Assembly: GCA_018263435.1 (NCBI GenBank)
Contig: JAANXD010000100.1
Coordinates: 58,402-121,565, forward strand
Direction of reading: 5' to 3'
DNA from: Candidatus Scalindua arabica
GTDB lineage: Bacteria; Planctomycetota; Brocadiia; Brocadiales; Scalinduaceae
Length of the DNA stretch: 63,164 nt
Below, piece by piece: positions 15,480 through 24,909 of this stretch. Positions within the stretch are counted from its first letter, which is position 1, and each line of letters starts with the position of its first letter. A model generated the notes under the pieces. That model was not told the origin of the DNA, did not search any database, and saw only the letters and a list, made by a program, of their open reading frames with translations. The translations under genes were made by a program, and so were the position numbers.

Positions 15480-17150
15480 TTAGTGTGCATATACCCTGCA
15501 TATAGAATCTGCCAGCTTTTCAGGGTCATGTCTTATCAAGTCCTGCTTTTCCCACAATACTCTTTTTTGTTCAATATTTTCAATTAAATCAGTAACCTCT
15601 ATTGCTACATTATTTTTCTCTAAATTTTCATCAAGGGCTACAATATCAGCGCCTTCTTTTCTATATTTCTCGATTATTTCTTCACGCGGGAAATTGTCGT
15701 TGACAAGCACGTAATCCAGGACTCCCTCTCCGAGGTACTTTATAATTGCCTTAATGTGATCCGATGCGGTGTAATTGTCTGTTTGTCCTGGTTGTGTGAC
15801 GATATTACACAGGTATATCTTTACGGCTTTTGTCCTCTGTAGAGCGTCCTTTATGCCACCTACAAGGAGGTTACTTATGACGCTTGTGTAAAGACTTCCC
15901 GGACCGATTACGATTATGTCTGCTTTTTCGATTTCACTGATTGCGTCTGGTGGGCATTCAACATCATTTGATTTCAGAAAGACCCTTTCGATAGGCTCTT
16001 TTTGAGGTGCGCGTACATTAAACTCTTCTTCTACGACCGAACCGTCTTTTAATTCTGCACAAATGTGAGTACTTGTGAGTGTGGAAGGTAAGACTCTTCC
16101 TTTGATCGTCAGAATTTCACTTGCTTTTTTTATTGCCTGATCAAAACTACCTGTTATATCTGTTAATGCAGCCATCAATAGATTGCCAAGGCTCATTCCG
16201 TTAAGCGAACCTTTATTAAACCGATATTGAAAAAGCTGGTATAAATCCTTTTCCTGTTCTTCTGTTTCTGAAAGTGCAACCAGACAGTTTCTTACATCTC
16301 CGGGTGGCAATATTCCGTATTGCTCTCTTATGACGCCGGAACTTCTACCGGAATCTGTAACTGTTACAATTGCCGTCAGGTTCTCGCTGTATGTTTTTAA
16401 TCCTTCAAGTGCTATTGGAAGTCCGGTGCCACCGCCAAGGGCTAATATCTTTAAATTGTCATGTGTCTTTCCTGTATCTTTTAATTTGAGCAGAGTCGGC
16501 AGCTGAAATAATCTCTTTATTTTGTAATCCGGCTTATTTGAATTTTCATAAGCCGTTTCACCCTTAAACCTTCCATGCAACATTTGGACGGTTACCATTC
16601 CCTTGGATTTCGCAATTCTAAGCTCTTCCCTCACCCGGTCGCCAACGACAACGACATTCTGTGGAGACAATGAGTACTTTCTGACAATTGACTCAAAGCA
16701 GTCCTCCATTAACAGGCCAACTTCCTGGTCGTTAATTATTATTTCTTCAAAGTAAGGTTTCAGGTTAAGCATCTCTATTTTTTTATATTGCCTTTCATAA
16801 ATTCCTGTTGTCAGCAAAAACAGTTTGTATTTTTCTTGAGATAGTTTCTTTAAAGTTGGCACGACATCCGGGAAGAGTTGTATATCGGTCACTTCATTGC
16901 TGTTATACGCCTTCATGGCGGAGCGTACAAGCTCAAGGCCCATATTAAATTTATTTGATATTTCATTGAAAACAGGGCAATAGGGACCATGCATTTCATA
17001 TAATTCTTTTTGCAATGTATATGCTTTTTCCTCTGTGCACGGCAGTCCCGCATTAACCATTGCTTTTGCAGCACGTTTTCGTGATGCTTCAAGCAAAGAA
17101 CCGGTACAATCGTACAGCGTATCATCAAGATCAAATATAATTGCTTTCAT
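15480..17150 (-). CDS. yvcK: HAD phosphatase - YvcK/CofD-like fusion protein
   Basis: Residues 1 to about 220 are a HAD phosphatase domain (MKAIIFDLDDTLYDCTGSL, then VVGDRVREELRIAKSKG as motif IV). Residues about 235-556 are a YvcK-type domain: LALGGGTGLPIALEGL, VTVTDSGRSSGVIREQYG, LPPGDVRNCLVALSE, and IVIGPGSLYTSVISNLLVGG. YvcK (gluconeogenesis factor) binds UDP-sugars and is needed for cell wall synthesis and growth on gluconeogenic carbon sources. Normal YvcK is about 320 residues and stands alone. The fusion links a phosphatase of unknown substrate to it. Related by duplication to the HAD gene immediately downstream. Closeness to glmM-glmU fits a link with UDP-GlcNAc supply. Confidence 0.85.
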   Translation of the reverse strand: MKAIIFDLDDTLYDCTGSLLEASRKRAAKAMVNAGLPCTEEKAYTLQKELYEMHGPYCPVFNEISNKFNMGLELVRSAMKAYNSNEVTDIQLFPDVVPTLKKLSQEKYKLFLLTTGIYERQYKKIEMLNLKPYFEEIIINDQEVGLLMEDCFESIVRKYSLSPQNVVVVGDRVREELRIAKSKGMVTVQMLHGRFKGETAYENSNKPDYKIKRLFQLPTLLKLKDTGKTHDNLKILALGGGTGLPIALEGLKTYSENLTAIVTVTDSGRSSGVIREQYGILPPGDVRNCLVALSETEEQEKDLYQLFQYRFNKGSLNGMSLGNLLMAALTDITGSFDQAIKKASEILTIKGRVLPSTLTSTHICAELKDGSVVEEEFNVRAPQKEPIERVFLKSNDVECPPDAISEIEKADIIVIGPGSLYTSVISNLLVGGIKDALQRTKAVKIYLCNIVTQPGQTDNYTASDHIKAIIKYLGEGVLDYVLVNDNFPREEIIEKYRKEGADIVALDENLEKNNVAIEVTDLIENIEQKRVLWEKQDLIRHDPEKLADSICRVYAH

Positions 17151-17237
17151 AGTTTCCTTTAAATAAGAATTTCAAAGGATTCCGGTAGGAACCAACTCAC
17201 GTTGATGAACAGACTCGCGATAGCGAGTTTAACTTAC

Positions 17238-17726
17238 TTACTCTACTTTCAAGTTTCTAATTTCAGATGGAAAATCAACCTTGCTGCCAACAGTAATTCC
17301 GTTTTTTCTGAACCAGCCTTCTTCCATTTCAAGAGCAAATCTCACTTTAGCCTTGGATGTATGGCTTGCTAAACTGTATGGAGCCATATGTTCTATCTGT
17401 GTAATTGTTTCGCTGGAATTTATGAAAGCAATAGAAAGAGGGATTTTTGTATTTTTCATCCAGAATGACACATTTTGTTCCTGTGGATAGATAAATAACA
17501 TACCGTGATCGCTGTCTAATTTGTCCCGAAACATTAAGCCTATTGTACGTTCTTTTTGCCTAAAAGCAACTTCTACACGAGGTTTTTTGTCGTGTATATT
17601 TATTTCGTATGTAATATTGTCTGATATATTGGAATGACTGGAACAACTCCAGATCATTGAAGCCATTACTAAGAGAAACATGATATGCAGGTAGGTGTTT
17701 CTTGCGATACGGAATGGTGAGTCCAT
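17238..17726 (-). CDS. DUF192 lipoprotein
   Basis: A 162-residue protein with an N-terminal hydrophobic signal ending MIWSCSS (Cys likely lipidated). The DUF192 domain shows VEVAFRQKERTIGLMFRD, GMLFIYPQEQNVSFWMKNT and IPLSIAFI. DUF192 proteins are small envelope beta-domain proteins whose biochemical role is not settled. It starts 8 bases after the hotdog-like gene on the same strand and probably forms an operon with it. No Shine-Dalgarno precedes the ATG; an internal Met closer to the hydrophobic core could also be the start. Confidence 0.85.
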   Translation of the reverse strand: MDSPFRIARNTYLHIMFLLVMASMIWSCSSHSNISDNITYEINIHDKKPRVEVAFRQKERTIGLMFRDKLDSDHGMLFIYPQEQNVSFWMKNTKIPLSIAFINSSETITQIEHMAPYSLASHTSKAKVRFALEMEEGWFRKNGITVGSKVDFPSEIRNLKVE

Positions 17727-17733
17727 AGGGTTG

Positions 17734-18663
17734 TTATTTTGCAGGAGAAATCACAGGATTTGCAGGAGTTCTGAATTTAGCAACCGGATTGACTATGGCA
17801 AGTCCCCGATAATATGTAACCAGCCCGTTGACAACTTCTGTAATTATCTTATTAAAGGAGGTTCTTTCCCTTGCCCTTTCCAGTTTTATTTCCGGGCCCT
17901 TTTCATCGGTTATGGGTATCATTTTAACGTCACCGAAATCCATTCTTAACATATTGATCATTCCTCCATCCCCTTCCATTTGCCTGACTATTTCGGCAGA
18001 AGGTAATGCGGCAATGTAAGAAAGCGGGTATGTATAGTCTCTATAATTCTCCTTTTGTATATATGCTTCACCTTCAATTGACAGTGTCCTTAGATATTCT
18101 CTAACAGTGTTGAGGTTTGTTTCATTAACGTCTTCCTCCTTGACTTTTGTAGCCCTCTCCCTGTCGGTATTGATTTTCCCTGTTATAATTGTCCTGGCAA
18201 TTGTCCCCTGAGACTGGAAGGTGTTAACGTTAATTTGTATGCACTCCGGGCTTATGAATTGAAATGAGAAAACGTCTTTTGTTTTTTCGTCATAAATTGA
18301 TGAATTTGTAAATTTAATATTAACATTGTGTATTTCAAATTCCGGCATCAATATTTCGAGAGGAAGAATTATTTTTGATACAGTCATCGCACCCGGAACG
18401 ACGTTTCCACTCCTATGAATTTTATTTTTATCGTTTGTTATTTCAACAAATCTTTCTCCTGATGATTTTTGTATAACATAATCATGATGCATTAAAAATT
18501 TATTGAAAACATATAACTTTTCCTCGCCGTTTCTATTTTCACCATGTCTTAAACTTGGTGTACGTGTACGAGCCCGGGGATCCCTGAAATATATTGAATC
18601 CTGGAGGAAATCCTCCAGCTTGCTTAACGGTATGCTTAAAAAAGGGTTACATGTGCTATTCAT
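17734..18663 (-). CDS. Hotdog/MaoC-like protein of unknown function
   Basis: A 309-residue protein. Residues about 60-165 resemble a MaoC/hotdog domain: SGERFVEITNDKNKIH, then VVPGAMTVSKIILPLE, and IKFTNSSIYDEKTKDV, in the order expected for R-hydratases. The equivalent of the catalytic D-x-N-x-x-H appears as NDKNKIH. The second half (PLSYIAALPSAEIVRQ and DFGDVKMIPITDEKG) could be a second, degenerate hotdog. A lipid or acyl-CoA role is an inference. A good promoter lies upstream at 18736-18764, so this gene probably leads the operon with the DUF192 gene. Confidence 0.5.
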   Translation of the reverse strand: MNSTCNPFLSIPLSKLEDFLQDSIYFRDPRARTRTPSLRHGENRNGEEKLYVFNKFLMHHDYVIQKSSGERFVEITNDKNKIHRSGNVVPGAMTVSKIILPLEILMPEFEIHNVNIKFTNSSIYDEKTKDVFSFQFISPECIQINVNTFQSQGTIARTIITGKINTDRERATKVKEEDVNETNLNTVREYLRTLSIEGEAYIQKENYRDYTYPLSYIAALPSAEIVRQMEGDGGMINMLRMDFGDVKMIPITDEKGPEIKLERARERTSFNKIITEVVNGLVTYYRGLAIVNPVAKFRTPANPVISPAK

Positions 18664-18735
18664 AATCTTCTGATTTTAGATAAATTGAAACTTATAGGAA
18701 CATGAGATAGTTCACAAATTTTGATATTACAGTTG

Positions 18736-18764
18736 ATTGTAGTTTAAAATAAAAAAAATGTCAA
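18736..18764 (-). promoter_or_regulatory. Promoter upstream of the hotdog-like gene
   Basis: On the minus strand TTGACA (18759-18764) and TACAAT (18736-18741) are spaced by 17 bases, most of them T and A. The predicted start near 18729 gives a leader of about 65 bases before the ATG at 18663. Confidence 0.65.
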
Positions 18765-18912
18765 GATGTTATTTTTTGTACTAAGCCCTGTTCGCTGAAC
18801 GGGTTAGATACATAGTCTTTTGAGCAACAAACAGGCAATACATATTTTATCGCATAGAGCGTTCTAATCTTTAGTGATTTTTTGTATTTTCCATGCTGTT
18901 TTTGACAGAACT

Positions 18913-19986
18913 TTAACCGCCATCAAGCGTGTCCAGCTCTTTTAGAAGTTCTTCCTGTCGTGCGGATAGCTTCTTTGGAATGTCTATTATTATTTTTACT
19001 AATTGGTTACCCTTTCTCCCATCTTTAGCTTTAACGCCTTGACCTGTCATCCTTAAGGTTTGATTAGATTGTGAGCACCTCGGTATCTTTAACGTTGCCT
19101 TACCCCTTAAGGTTGGAACTTCTATTTCTCCGCCTAAAGCCGCTTTAGTAAAAGAAACCTTTGCATCATACTGAATATCCAGGCCTCTTCTCTCAAAATA
19201 GGGATGTGACGCTATCCTAACACATATATACAAATCACCGGCACCTCCGGACCTGATACCAGCTTCACCCTGACCTGAAAGCCTTAATGTAGAACCGTTC
19301 TTAATCCCTGCGGGTATCTTAACGGATAAAGATCTGGTTTTAGATGCCCGCCCTTCACCATTACAATTATTACATGGGTTATCAATCTTCCTTCCGGAAC
19401 CATTACAATTAGAACACGGATTACTAATGGTAAAAAACCCTCCTGCAGGTTTTTGTTGCCTGCTTATGTTGCCGGTACCATTACATTGTGAACAGACAGT
19501 CGATGCTCCGTTCCTGGCGCCAGTTCCCTTGCATGCTTCACATGATTCGTTCTTTGTAAGCTTAAGCTGTTTCTCGCATCCCAACGCTGCATCAATAAAC
19601 GAGACTGTCATGTCATATCTAAGATCTGAACCCCTCTGTGGACCGGCTCTTTCCCGGTGGAAACGTTTACCAAATATATCTCCAAATATATCTCCGAAAC
19701 TACTGAATATATCAGAGCTGCTTTCAAAACCATGAAAACCCATGTCCTCAAGTCCCGCATGCCCTTTTAAGTCGTACATCTTCCTTTTTTCAGGATTACT
19801 GAGTACCTCGTAAGCATTTGAAGCTTCCTTGAACTTTCGCTCAGCTTCCTTATCACCCGGATTTTTGTCCGGATGATATTTGAGGGCCAGTTTTCTGTAT
19901 GCTCTCTTCAGCTCATCATTAGTTGCACTTTTACTTACCCCTAATACCTCATAGTAGTCACGTTCTTTGACATTACCATATGCCAT
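18913..19986 (-). CDS. dnaJ: Chaperone DnaJ
   Basis: DnaJ delivers unfolded proteins to DnaK and stimulates its ATPase. The J-domain ([20 protein letters not shown]) has HPD at residues 38-40. A Gly/Phe region follows ([20 protein letters not shown]). The zinc-binding domain has four CxxCxGxG repeats ([32 protein letters not shown]). The C-terminal substrate-binding beta domains end the protein. Length of 357 is typical. I see no CIRCE operator upstream, and dnaK and grpE are not in the window. Confidence 0.95.
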   Translation of the reverse strand: MAYGNVKERDYYEVLGVSKSATNDELKRAYRKLALKYHPDKNPGDKEAERKFKEASNAYEVLSNPEKRKMYDLKGHAGLEDMGFHGFESSSDIFSSFGDIFGDIFGKRFHRERAGPQRGSDLRYDMTVSFIDAALGCEKQLKLTKNESCEACKGTGARNGASTVCSQCNGTGNISRQQKPAGGFFTISNPCSNCNGSGRKIDNPCNNCNGEGRASKTRSLSVKIPAGIKNGSTLRLSGQGEAGIRSGGAGDLYICVRIASHPYFERRGLDIQYDAKVSFTKAALGGEIEVPTLRGKATLKIPRCSQSNQTLRMTGQGVKAKDGRKGNQLVKIIIDIPKKLSARQEELLKELDTLDGG

Positions 19987-20160
19987 AACTCATACCTTTT
20001 AATACAATTTAACAGATTTAGAACGGTAAGCTATATACACTGCTTCATTCGCTGCGGAAAATTATTGAGGTTTTACTGAATTTGAAAGTCAGGTAAAAAA
20101 GTGTGAAAATCTTCTTCCTGCTAATTCAAGGTATTCAGTACATGGAATTTTATTAAATAC

Positions 20161-21741
20161 TTAGAATTTCAACATATGCGCCGAATCAATACATTCCATT
20201 TTTTCTATTGATAAGAGAGTCTCCTGAGAAACTACTGCATCAACATTTATGACTATCATCGCTACTCCGCCAGTCCCTTTTCTGCCAAACGTCATATGTC
20301 CTATATTTACATCTTGATCACCCAGCATCTTGCCTATGTCCCCTATCAAACCTGGTTTATCCTGCCCAAACAAGATCAGGACGTGGCCAACCGGGTCCAT
20401 GTCAACGCGATAGTCATTTATTGTCTCTATTTTAGATTCTTTATTTTTAAATACGGTGCCTGATACAGAGCTTTTACTGTTATCTGTATTAATCCTGGCA
20501 AAAACCAGATTAGTATAATCCTCCGACGTACTACTGATTATTTCATTAATTTTTATTCCTCTTTCATCAGCCAATATACGGGCATTAATAAGATTCACGC
20601 CCTCATCCAAAACATGTTTCAACATGCCTGCCAACAGACTATCTGTTAAAGGACGTATATTATTTTTTGAAACGTCACCGCTGAATTTTATGTCTATGGA
20701 TTTTATTCTACCCTTTACAAGCTGGATTAAGAGTGCACCCATTTTTTCTGTTAGTATTATGTAGGGTTTAAGCTGTTGAAATTCTTCCGGGCCTTGCACG
20801 GGCATGTTAACCGCATTTCGTATATTATTGTCCTTTAACGCCTCTACCATCTGTTCAGCCGCATCCCTTGCAACGGCATACTGAGCTTCCTCTGTCAGTG
20901 CTCCAAGATGCGGAGTCGGAAGAATATTGTCAAGCTCCAACAGCTTATTACCTTCCGGTGGTTCTTTTTCAAAGACGTCAATCGCAGCTCCAGCCACCTT
21001 ACCACTTACAAGTGCGTCATAGAGTGCATCCTCTGAAAGTATACCGCCCCTTGCACAGTTTATTATTCTTACACCATTTTTCATTAACGCAAATTCACGA
21101 CTGGAAATAAGGTTTTCTGTTTCGTTTATTAATGGAATATGTAATGTTACATAATCAGCTTGTTTATAAATATCATCAAGGTTCTTAACAAGTTGGACAT
21201 TTAACTTTGGGATTGTTTCATTAGAAACGAAGGGGTCATATCCCAGCACCTTCATCTCCATTGCTATAGCACGTTTTGCGACTTCTTTTCCGACCTTGCC
21301 CAGCCCAATTACGCCAAGTGTTTTTCCTGAAATTTGAGTTCCCATAAATTTTTTGCGTTCCCACTCTCCCCTACGAACAGAATTGCAGGCCTGTGGTATA
21401 TTCCTTGATAAAGCCAAAAGAAGCGTAATTGCATGTTCTGCTGTTGATGTTGTGTTGCCCCCCGGGGTATTCATTACGATAATCCCTTTCTTTGTAGCAG
21501 CAGGCACATTAACGTTATCAACCCCGACACCGGCCCGGCATATTGCACGAAGTTTAGCAGCATTTTCGAGAATTTCCGGAGTACATTGGGTACTACTTCG
21601 GATAATCAAGCCGTCATACTTGCCTATCCCCTCTTTTAATTCTTCCGGTGTAAAATCTGTCTTTGTTGTAACCTGAAAGTCCGCATTTTCCAGAATTGTT
21701 TTACATATATCCGGAAGATTGTCTGATATTAATATTTTCAT
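20161..21741 (-). CDS. serA: D-3-phosphoglycerate dehydrogenase SerA
   Basis: Catalyses the first committed step of serine synthesis. The 526-residue protein is the long type-I form with three regions: a catalytic/NAD domain, an intervening (ASB) domain at about 320-445, and an ACT domain at about 450-526 (VLILFGQDKPGLIGDIGKML) for serine feedback. The nucleotide-binding loop is GVIGLGKVGKEVAKRA, the active-site Arg is in INCARGGILSEDAL, Glu in FEKEPPEG, and His in PTPHLGALTEEAQ. All key residues are present. It stands as a single transcription unit with about 170 bases to dnaJ. Confidence 0.96.
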   Translation of the reverse strand: MKILISDNLPDICKTILENADFQVTTKTDFTPEELKEGIGKYDGLIIRSSTQCTPEILENAAKLRAICRAGVGVDNVNVPAATKKGIIVMNTPGGNTTSTAEHAITLLLALSRNIPQACNSVRRGEWERKKFMGTQISGKTLGVIGLGKVGKEVAKRAIAMEMKVLGYDPFVSNETIPKLNVQLVKNLDDIYKQADYVTLHIPLINETENLISSREFALMKNGVRIINCARGGILSEDALYDALVSGKVAGAAIDVFEKEPPEGNKLLELDNILPTPHLGALTEEAQYAVARDAAEQMVEALKDNNIRNAVNMPVQGPEEFQQLKPYIILTEKMGALLIQLVKGRIKSIDIKFSGDVSKNNIRPLTDSLLAGMLKHVLDEGVNLINARILADERGIKINEIISSTSEDYTNLVFARINTDNSKSSVSGTVFKNKESKIETINDYRVDMDPVGHVLILFGQDKPGLIGDIGKMLGDQDVNIGHMTFGRKGTGGVAMIVINVDAVVSQETLLSIEKMECIDSAHMLKF

Positions 21742-22068
21742 TTTTCTAAAGTATATCCCTCGATTTTGCCCAGAATGGTGAGCCTGCCAAATTTAACCGT
21801 TTAATATTATATCGATACTTGCAGCCATTGTTCTACTAATTGCGACTGAGTAAATGGTCTGAGAGCTATACTAGCATGTGTTTTAGTGAAAATCAAATGC
21901 AATCTATCTCGCAAAAGCGTTAAGGATTATAAACTTAATATTATCATTAAAGCACAAAAACCCTTTGATTTTTAATACAAATTTCACTATATCTTATAGT
22001 AACAAAAAACTGTCCGGGAGGAGATAGTTTTGAAGAATTCTAATCATTAAATTGTCGGAGGGGGTAAA
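21742..22068. other. Divergent intergenic region serA / CopD-like gene
   Basis: These 327 bases separate the divergent serA and CopD-like genes and should contain both promoters. AT-rich segments with TATAAT-like words occur (for example ATATCTTATAGT near 21990), but no pair with good spacing stands out. GGAGG before 22069 serves the plus-strand gene. I see no RNA gene or repeat. Confidence 0.4.
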
Positions 22069-22548
22069 ATGTTACTTGACAAATTGATTTTGGTTAACCA
22101 CTGGCTTCATCTTTCTTCAGCAGCCCTCTTAGTAGGGGGCATGATCTTTCTTATGGCAATACTACGGCCGGTGCTGGGAAGAAGCTCATCGGTTTCTGGA
22201 ATAGGTACATTTGCAAATGATGTCCATGAAAGATTTCGTATTTATGTTGGCATATTAATAGGAGTACTTATTGTTACCGGAATCTTTAATTCGATTGATG
22301 GCATTATGTCTGCTGCGGAGGCCGCCCCAAGTACGGGGTATAAGATTGCTATACGTATTAAGGTTATACTGGCTATCTGTCTCTTTATTATTTATGGTGT
22401 AAATGCCTTTTTGATCAAGGAAGAGAAGACCGAAGAGGATTGTTCCTGCTTAATCCAACCTCCCGTTCACAAGAAAATATTACAGGTTGTTGCCCTTGTA
22501 TTGGTCTTTACAATACTATTTATTGCTGTATCGTTGAGGTTTTTATAA
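22069..22548 (+). CDS. CopD-like four-helix membrane protein
   Basis: A 159-residue integral membrane protein with four hydrophobic helices (about 13-30, 56-75, 92-112, 136-157). The first helix contains NHWLHLSSAALLVGGMIFLM, the pattern found in CopD/DUF-type membrane proteins that may bind metal or haem through the conserved His residues. A Cys pair (CSC) lies in the loop before the last helix. GGAGGGGG lies just upstream of the ATG. The next gene is 145 bases away with its own promoter, so it is likely monocistronic. Copper transport is a guess from family likeness. Confidence 0.65.
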   Translation: MLLDKLILVNHWLHLSSAALLVGGMIFLMAILRPVLGRSSSVSGIGTFANDVHERFRIYVGILIGVLIVTGIFNSIDGIMSAAEAAPSTGYKIAIRIKVILAICLFIIYGVNAFLIKEEKTEEDCSCLIQPPVHKKILQVVALVLVFTILFIAVSLRFL

Positions 22549-22606
22549 TAAAATTGATTCCCGTCTAAATTGCCTTTTTAACGGCTTCCAAGCTTCAGAA
22601 AAACGC

Positions 22607-22634
22607 TTGACTTTCATATTAAGCAAAGTAGAAT
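22607..22634 (+). promoter_or_regulatory. Promoter upstream of queD
   Basis: TTGACT (22607-22612) and TAGAAT (22629-22634) with a 16-base spacer. The predicted start near 22641 gives a leader of about 53 bases. I looked for a PreQ1 riboswitch in this leader and did not recognise one. Confidence 0.55.
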
Positions 22635-22693
22635 TAAAGAGCTAAGGAATTATCAGTTACTGCCGATAAGTAGTATTATGCGTTGAATTTAAT

Positions 22694-23059
22694 ATGTATG
22701 AATTAGTTGTACACAAAACATTTGCCGGCGCTCATAATTTACGGGATTACGAGGGAGACTGTGAAAAGCTGCATGGCCATAACTGGAAGGTAGAAGTAAC
22801 GCTTAAATCGGAGAAGCTTAACGAGTTAGGCATGGTCATGGATTTTAAGATTGTAAAAAAAACACTCGAAGAGATACTTTCTCGTTTTGATCATTCTTAT
22901 TTAAATGAACTCGAAGAATTTAATCAAGAAAATCCCACTACGGAAAATGTTTCAAAGGTAATATACGATAACTTAAGCGAAAAGTTACCTCCAGAAATAC
23001 TCATTACTAAAGTAAAAACATGGGAATCTGAAAATTGTGCAGCTGCATATTATGTATAA
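22694..23059 (+). CDS. queD: 6-carboxy-tetrahydropterin synthase QueD
   Basis: Makes 6-carboxy-5,6,7,8-tetrahydropterin in queuosine/7-deazaguanine biosynthesis. Zinc ligands are His15 (FAGAHNL) and the HGH pair in DCEKLHGHNW, which also holds the catalytic Cys. The second motif is FDHSYLNE, with the catalytic His-Asp pair, and ENPTTENV is the substrate-binding segment. The length of 121 residues is standard. queC and queE are not nearby. The HPS-RraA gene follows by 22 bases and may be cotranscribed. Confidence 0.93.
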   Translation: MYELVVHKTFAGAHNLRDYEGDCEKLHGHNWKVEVTLKSEKLNELGMVMDFKIVKKTLEEILSRFDHSYLNELEEFNQENPTTENVSKVIYDNLSEKLPPEILITKVKTWESENCAAAYYV

Positions 23060-23081
23060 GCCGTTCTTTTACAAGTCATAA

Positions 23082-24386
23082 GTGAATATTAATTTAGACA
23101 CTCCTATTCTTCAATTAGCTTTAGATTTTATAAACTTAAGACGCGCTGTTAAAGTAGCCAGGGAAGCGGTTGATGCAGGGGTTGAATGGGTTGAGGCAGG
23201 CACTCCCCTGATTAAGAGCGAAGGATTGGATTCTGTCAGAACACTTCGGAAAGAGTTCCCAACAACAACGATAGTTGCCGACATGAAAACGATGGACGCA
23301 GGCCGCCTGGAAATGGAAACGGCAGCTAAGGCAGGAGCAGATATAGCAGTCGTTATGGGCAGCGCGCCTGACTCAACAATAAAGGAGTGCATAAGCGCAG
23401 GACAAAATTACGGAATAAAAGTAGAAGTCGACTTCCTTGGAGTTGCCGATTGTGTCGAACGCGCAATGGATGTTGAGGAATGGGGAGCCGACTATATCGG
23501 TGTCCATACAGCAATAGACGAGCAAATGTTAGGGAATGATCCCTTTAAAAGACTTTCTGAAATTTGCTCAAAGGTTAAAATACCTGTTGCTGTTGCAGGA
23601 GGAATTAATTCTGAAACAGCAGCTGATGCTGTAAATGCGGGTGCAAAAATTATAGTGGTAGGCGGTGCAATTAGCAAAGCAACCGATATAAAAACCGCTA
23701 CTACTAATTTAAAAAAAGCTATATCAAATCGTGAGCGGATAACTGCAGATTTATTTAAAAGGACTGCAGACGACAATATATACAAAATATTAGAAAAGGT
23801 TTCAACCGCAAATATATCAGACGGTAGCCATCGTCTCAAAGGAATTACCGGTCTCAAATGTATAAGTTTGGAAACCAAGATGATCGGACAGGCAGTAACT
23901 GTTCGAACATACCCTGGCGACTGGGCAAAAACAGTTGAGGCAATAGATAGGGCAGAAAAAGGGAATATAATAGTTATTGATTCCGGAGGTGTAGGCCCTG
24001 CCGTATGGGGAGAACTTGCCACACATAGCGCTATACAGAAGAAACTTGGAGGAGTTGTCGTAAACGGTGCAGTTCGAGATAGCAGCGAAATCAGAAAGTT
24101 AAAGTTTCCTACATTTGCAAAACTGGTAATACCAAACGCAGGAGAGCCTAAAGGTTTTGGCGAGATTGGCATATCCTTGAATATTTCAGGGATTACAATA
24201 AATAATGGCGATTGGATTGTTGGTGATAGCGATGGTTTAATTGTCATGCCAAGGCGTGAAGCGAAAGAAATGGCTAACCACGCAATGGACTGGCTGGAAA
24301 AAGAAAACAGGATTCGTGAAGAAATATCCCAAGGAAAGACTTCTCTTGGAGAGGTTATGGAAATATTAAAATGGACAAAAAAATGA
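23082..24386 (+). CDS. hxlA: 3-hexulose-6-phosphate synthase - RraA-like fusion
   Basis: Residues about 1-215 are a hexulose-phosphate synthase (orotidine decarboxylase superfamily). The catalytic DMKTMDAG, VEAGTPLIKSEG and VAVAGGINSETA match, as does the phosphate-binding VVGGAISKA. It joins formaldehyde to ribulose-5-phosphate, or runs backwards to make pentose. Residues about 225-434 are an RraA/HMG-aldolase-like domain (STANISDGSHRLKG, GGVGPAVWGELATHSAIQ, VVNGAVRDSSEI). This fusion is known mainly from archaea, where HPS serves pentose synthesis. The start is a GTG with no strong Shine-Dalgarno. The isomerase partner HxlB is absent from the window. Which reaction the RraA half performs is unknown. 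Confidence 0.85.
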   Translation: MNINLDTPILQLALDFINLRRAVKVAREAVDAGVEWVEAGTPLIKSEGLDSVRTLRKEFPTTTIVADMKTMDAGRLEMETAAKAGADIAVVMGSAPDSTIKECISAGQNYGIKVEVDFLGVADCVERAMDVEEWGADYIGVHTAIDEQMLGNDPFKRLSEICSKVKIPVAVAGGINSETAADAVNAGAKIIVVGGAISKATDIKTATTNLKKAISNRERITADLFKRTADDNIYKILEKVSTANISDGSHRLKGITGLKCISLETKMIGQAVTVRTYPGDWAKTVEAIDRAEKGNIIVIDSGGVGPAVWGELATHSAIQKKLGGVVVNGAVRDSSEIRKLKFPTFAKLVIPNAGEPKGFGEIGISLNISGITINNGDWIVGDSDGLIVMPRREAKEMANHAMDWLEKENRIREEISQGKTSLGEVMEILKWTKK

Positions 24387-24408
24387 GAACTTTAAGGAGA
24401 TGCATGTA

Positions 24409-24909
24409 ATGAAATGTGAATCATGTAATAAAAAACTGGCAACAGTACATCTCACCGAGATCGTGGATAATGAAAAGAAAGAAAGGCATTTCTGTGAAGA
24501 TTGTGCTCAAAATGTTACAAATCATTTCCCTAAGGCCCCTTCCCCATCAGACATTTTAACAAGTCTAATCAACCAGGTATCTCCAGAAATAAGAGAAATG
24601 TCAAAAACGACTTGTCCTGTATGCGGACTTTCTTATCTGGAATTCAGGTCTCAAGGTCGTCTGGGCTGCCCCATGGATTATAATGTATTCAAGAAAGGGC
24701 TTTTACCCCTTATTGAAAGAATGCATGGCAGTTCTCAACATGTGGGGAAAGTGCCTGCAAATGCTGGTGTAGAAATTATCAAGAAAAATGAATTAATACA
24801 ATTACGCAAGGAATTAAATGAAGCGGTAGAAAAAGAAGATTATGAAAAAGCTGCTGAATTAAGAGATAAAATTTATGAACTTTCAGGAAATGTAGAAGAT
24901 GGAGATTAA
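24409..24909 (+). CDS. mcsA: McsA-like zinc protein with UVR motif
   Basis: McsA activates the arginine kinase McsB in the CtsR/ClpC stress system. The protein has two N-terminal CxxC pairs (CESCNKK, CEDCAQ), a further CPVCGL and Cys, and a C-terminal UVR helix pair (LRKELNEAVEKEDYEKAAEL). The length of 166 residues matches the family. The start is set at 24409, because AAGGAG lies 9 bases upstream; the frame is open three codons further. The gene overlaps mcsB by 11 bases, implying translational coupling. Confidence 0.92.
   Translation: MKCESCNKKLATVHLTEIVDNEKKERHFCEDCAQNVTNHFPKAPSPSDILTSLINQVSPEIREMSKTTCPVCGLSYLEFRSQGRLGCPMDYNVFKKGLLPLIERMHGSSQHVGKVPANAGVEIIKKNELIQLRKELNEAVEKEDYEKAAELRDKIYELSGNVEDGD

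Noticed and set aside
22641..22693. Possible PreQ1 riboswitch before queD
   Set aside because: The short leader does not show the expected stem-loop and A-rich tail.
23492..24247. 251-codon minus-strand frame over the HPS-RraA gene
   Set aside because: Shadow of a clear two-domain enzyme; its translation has no family signature.
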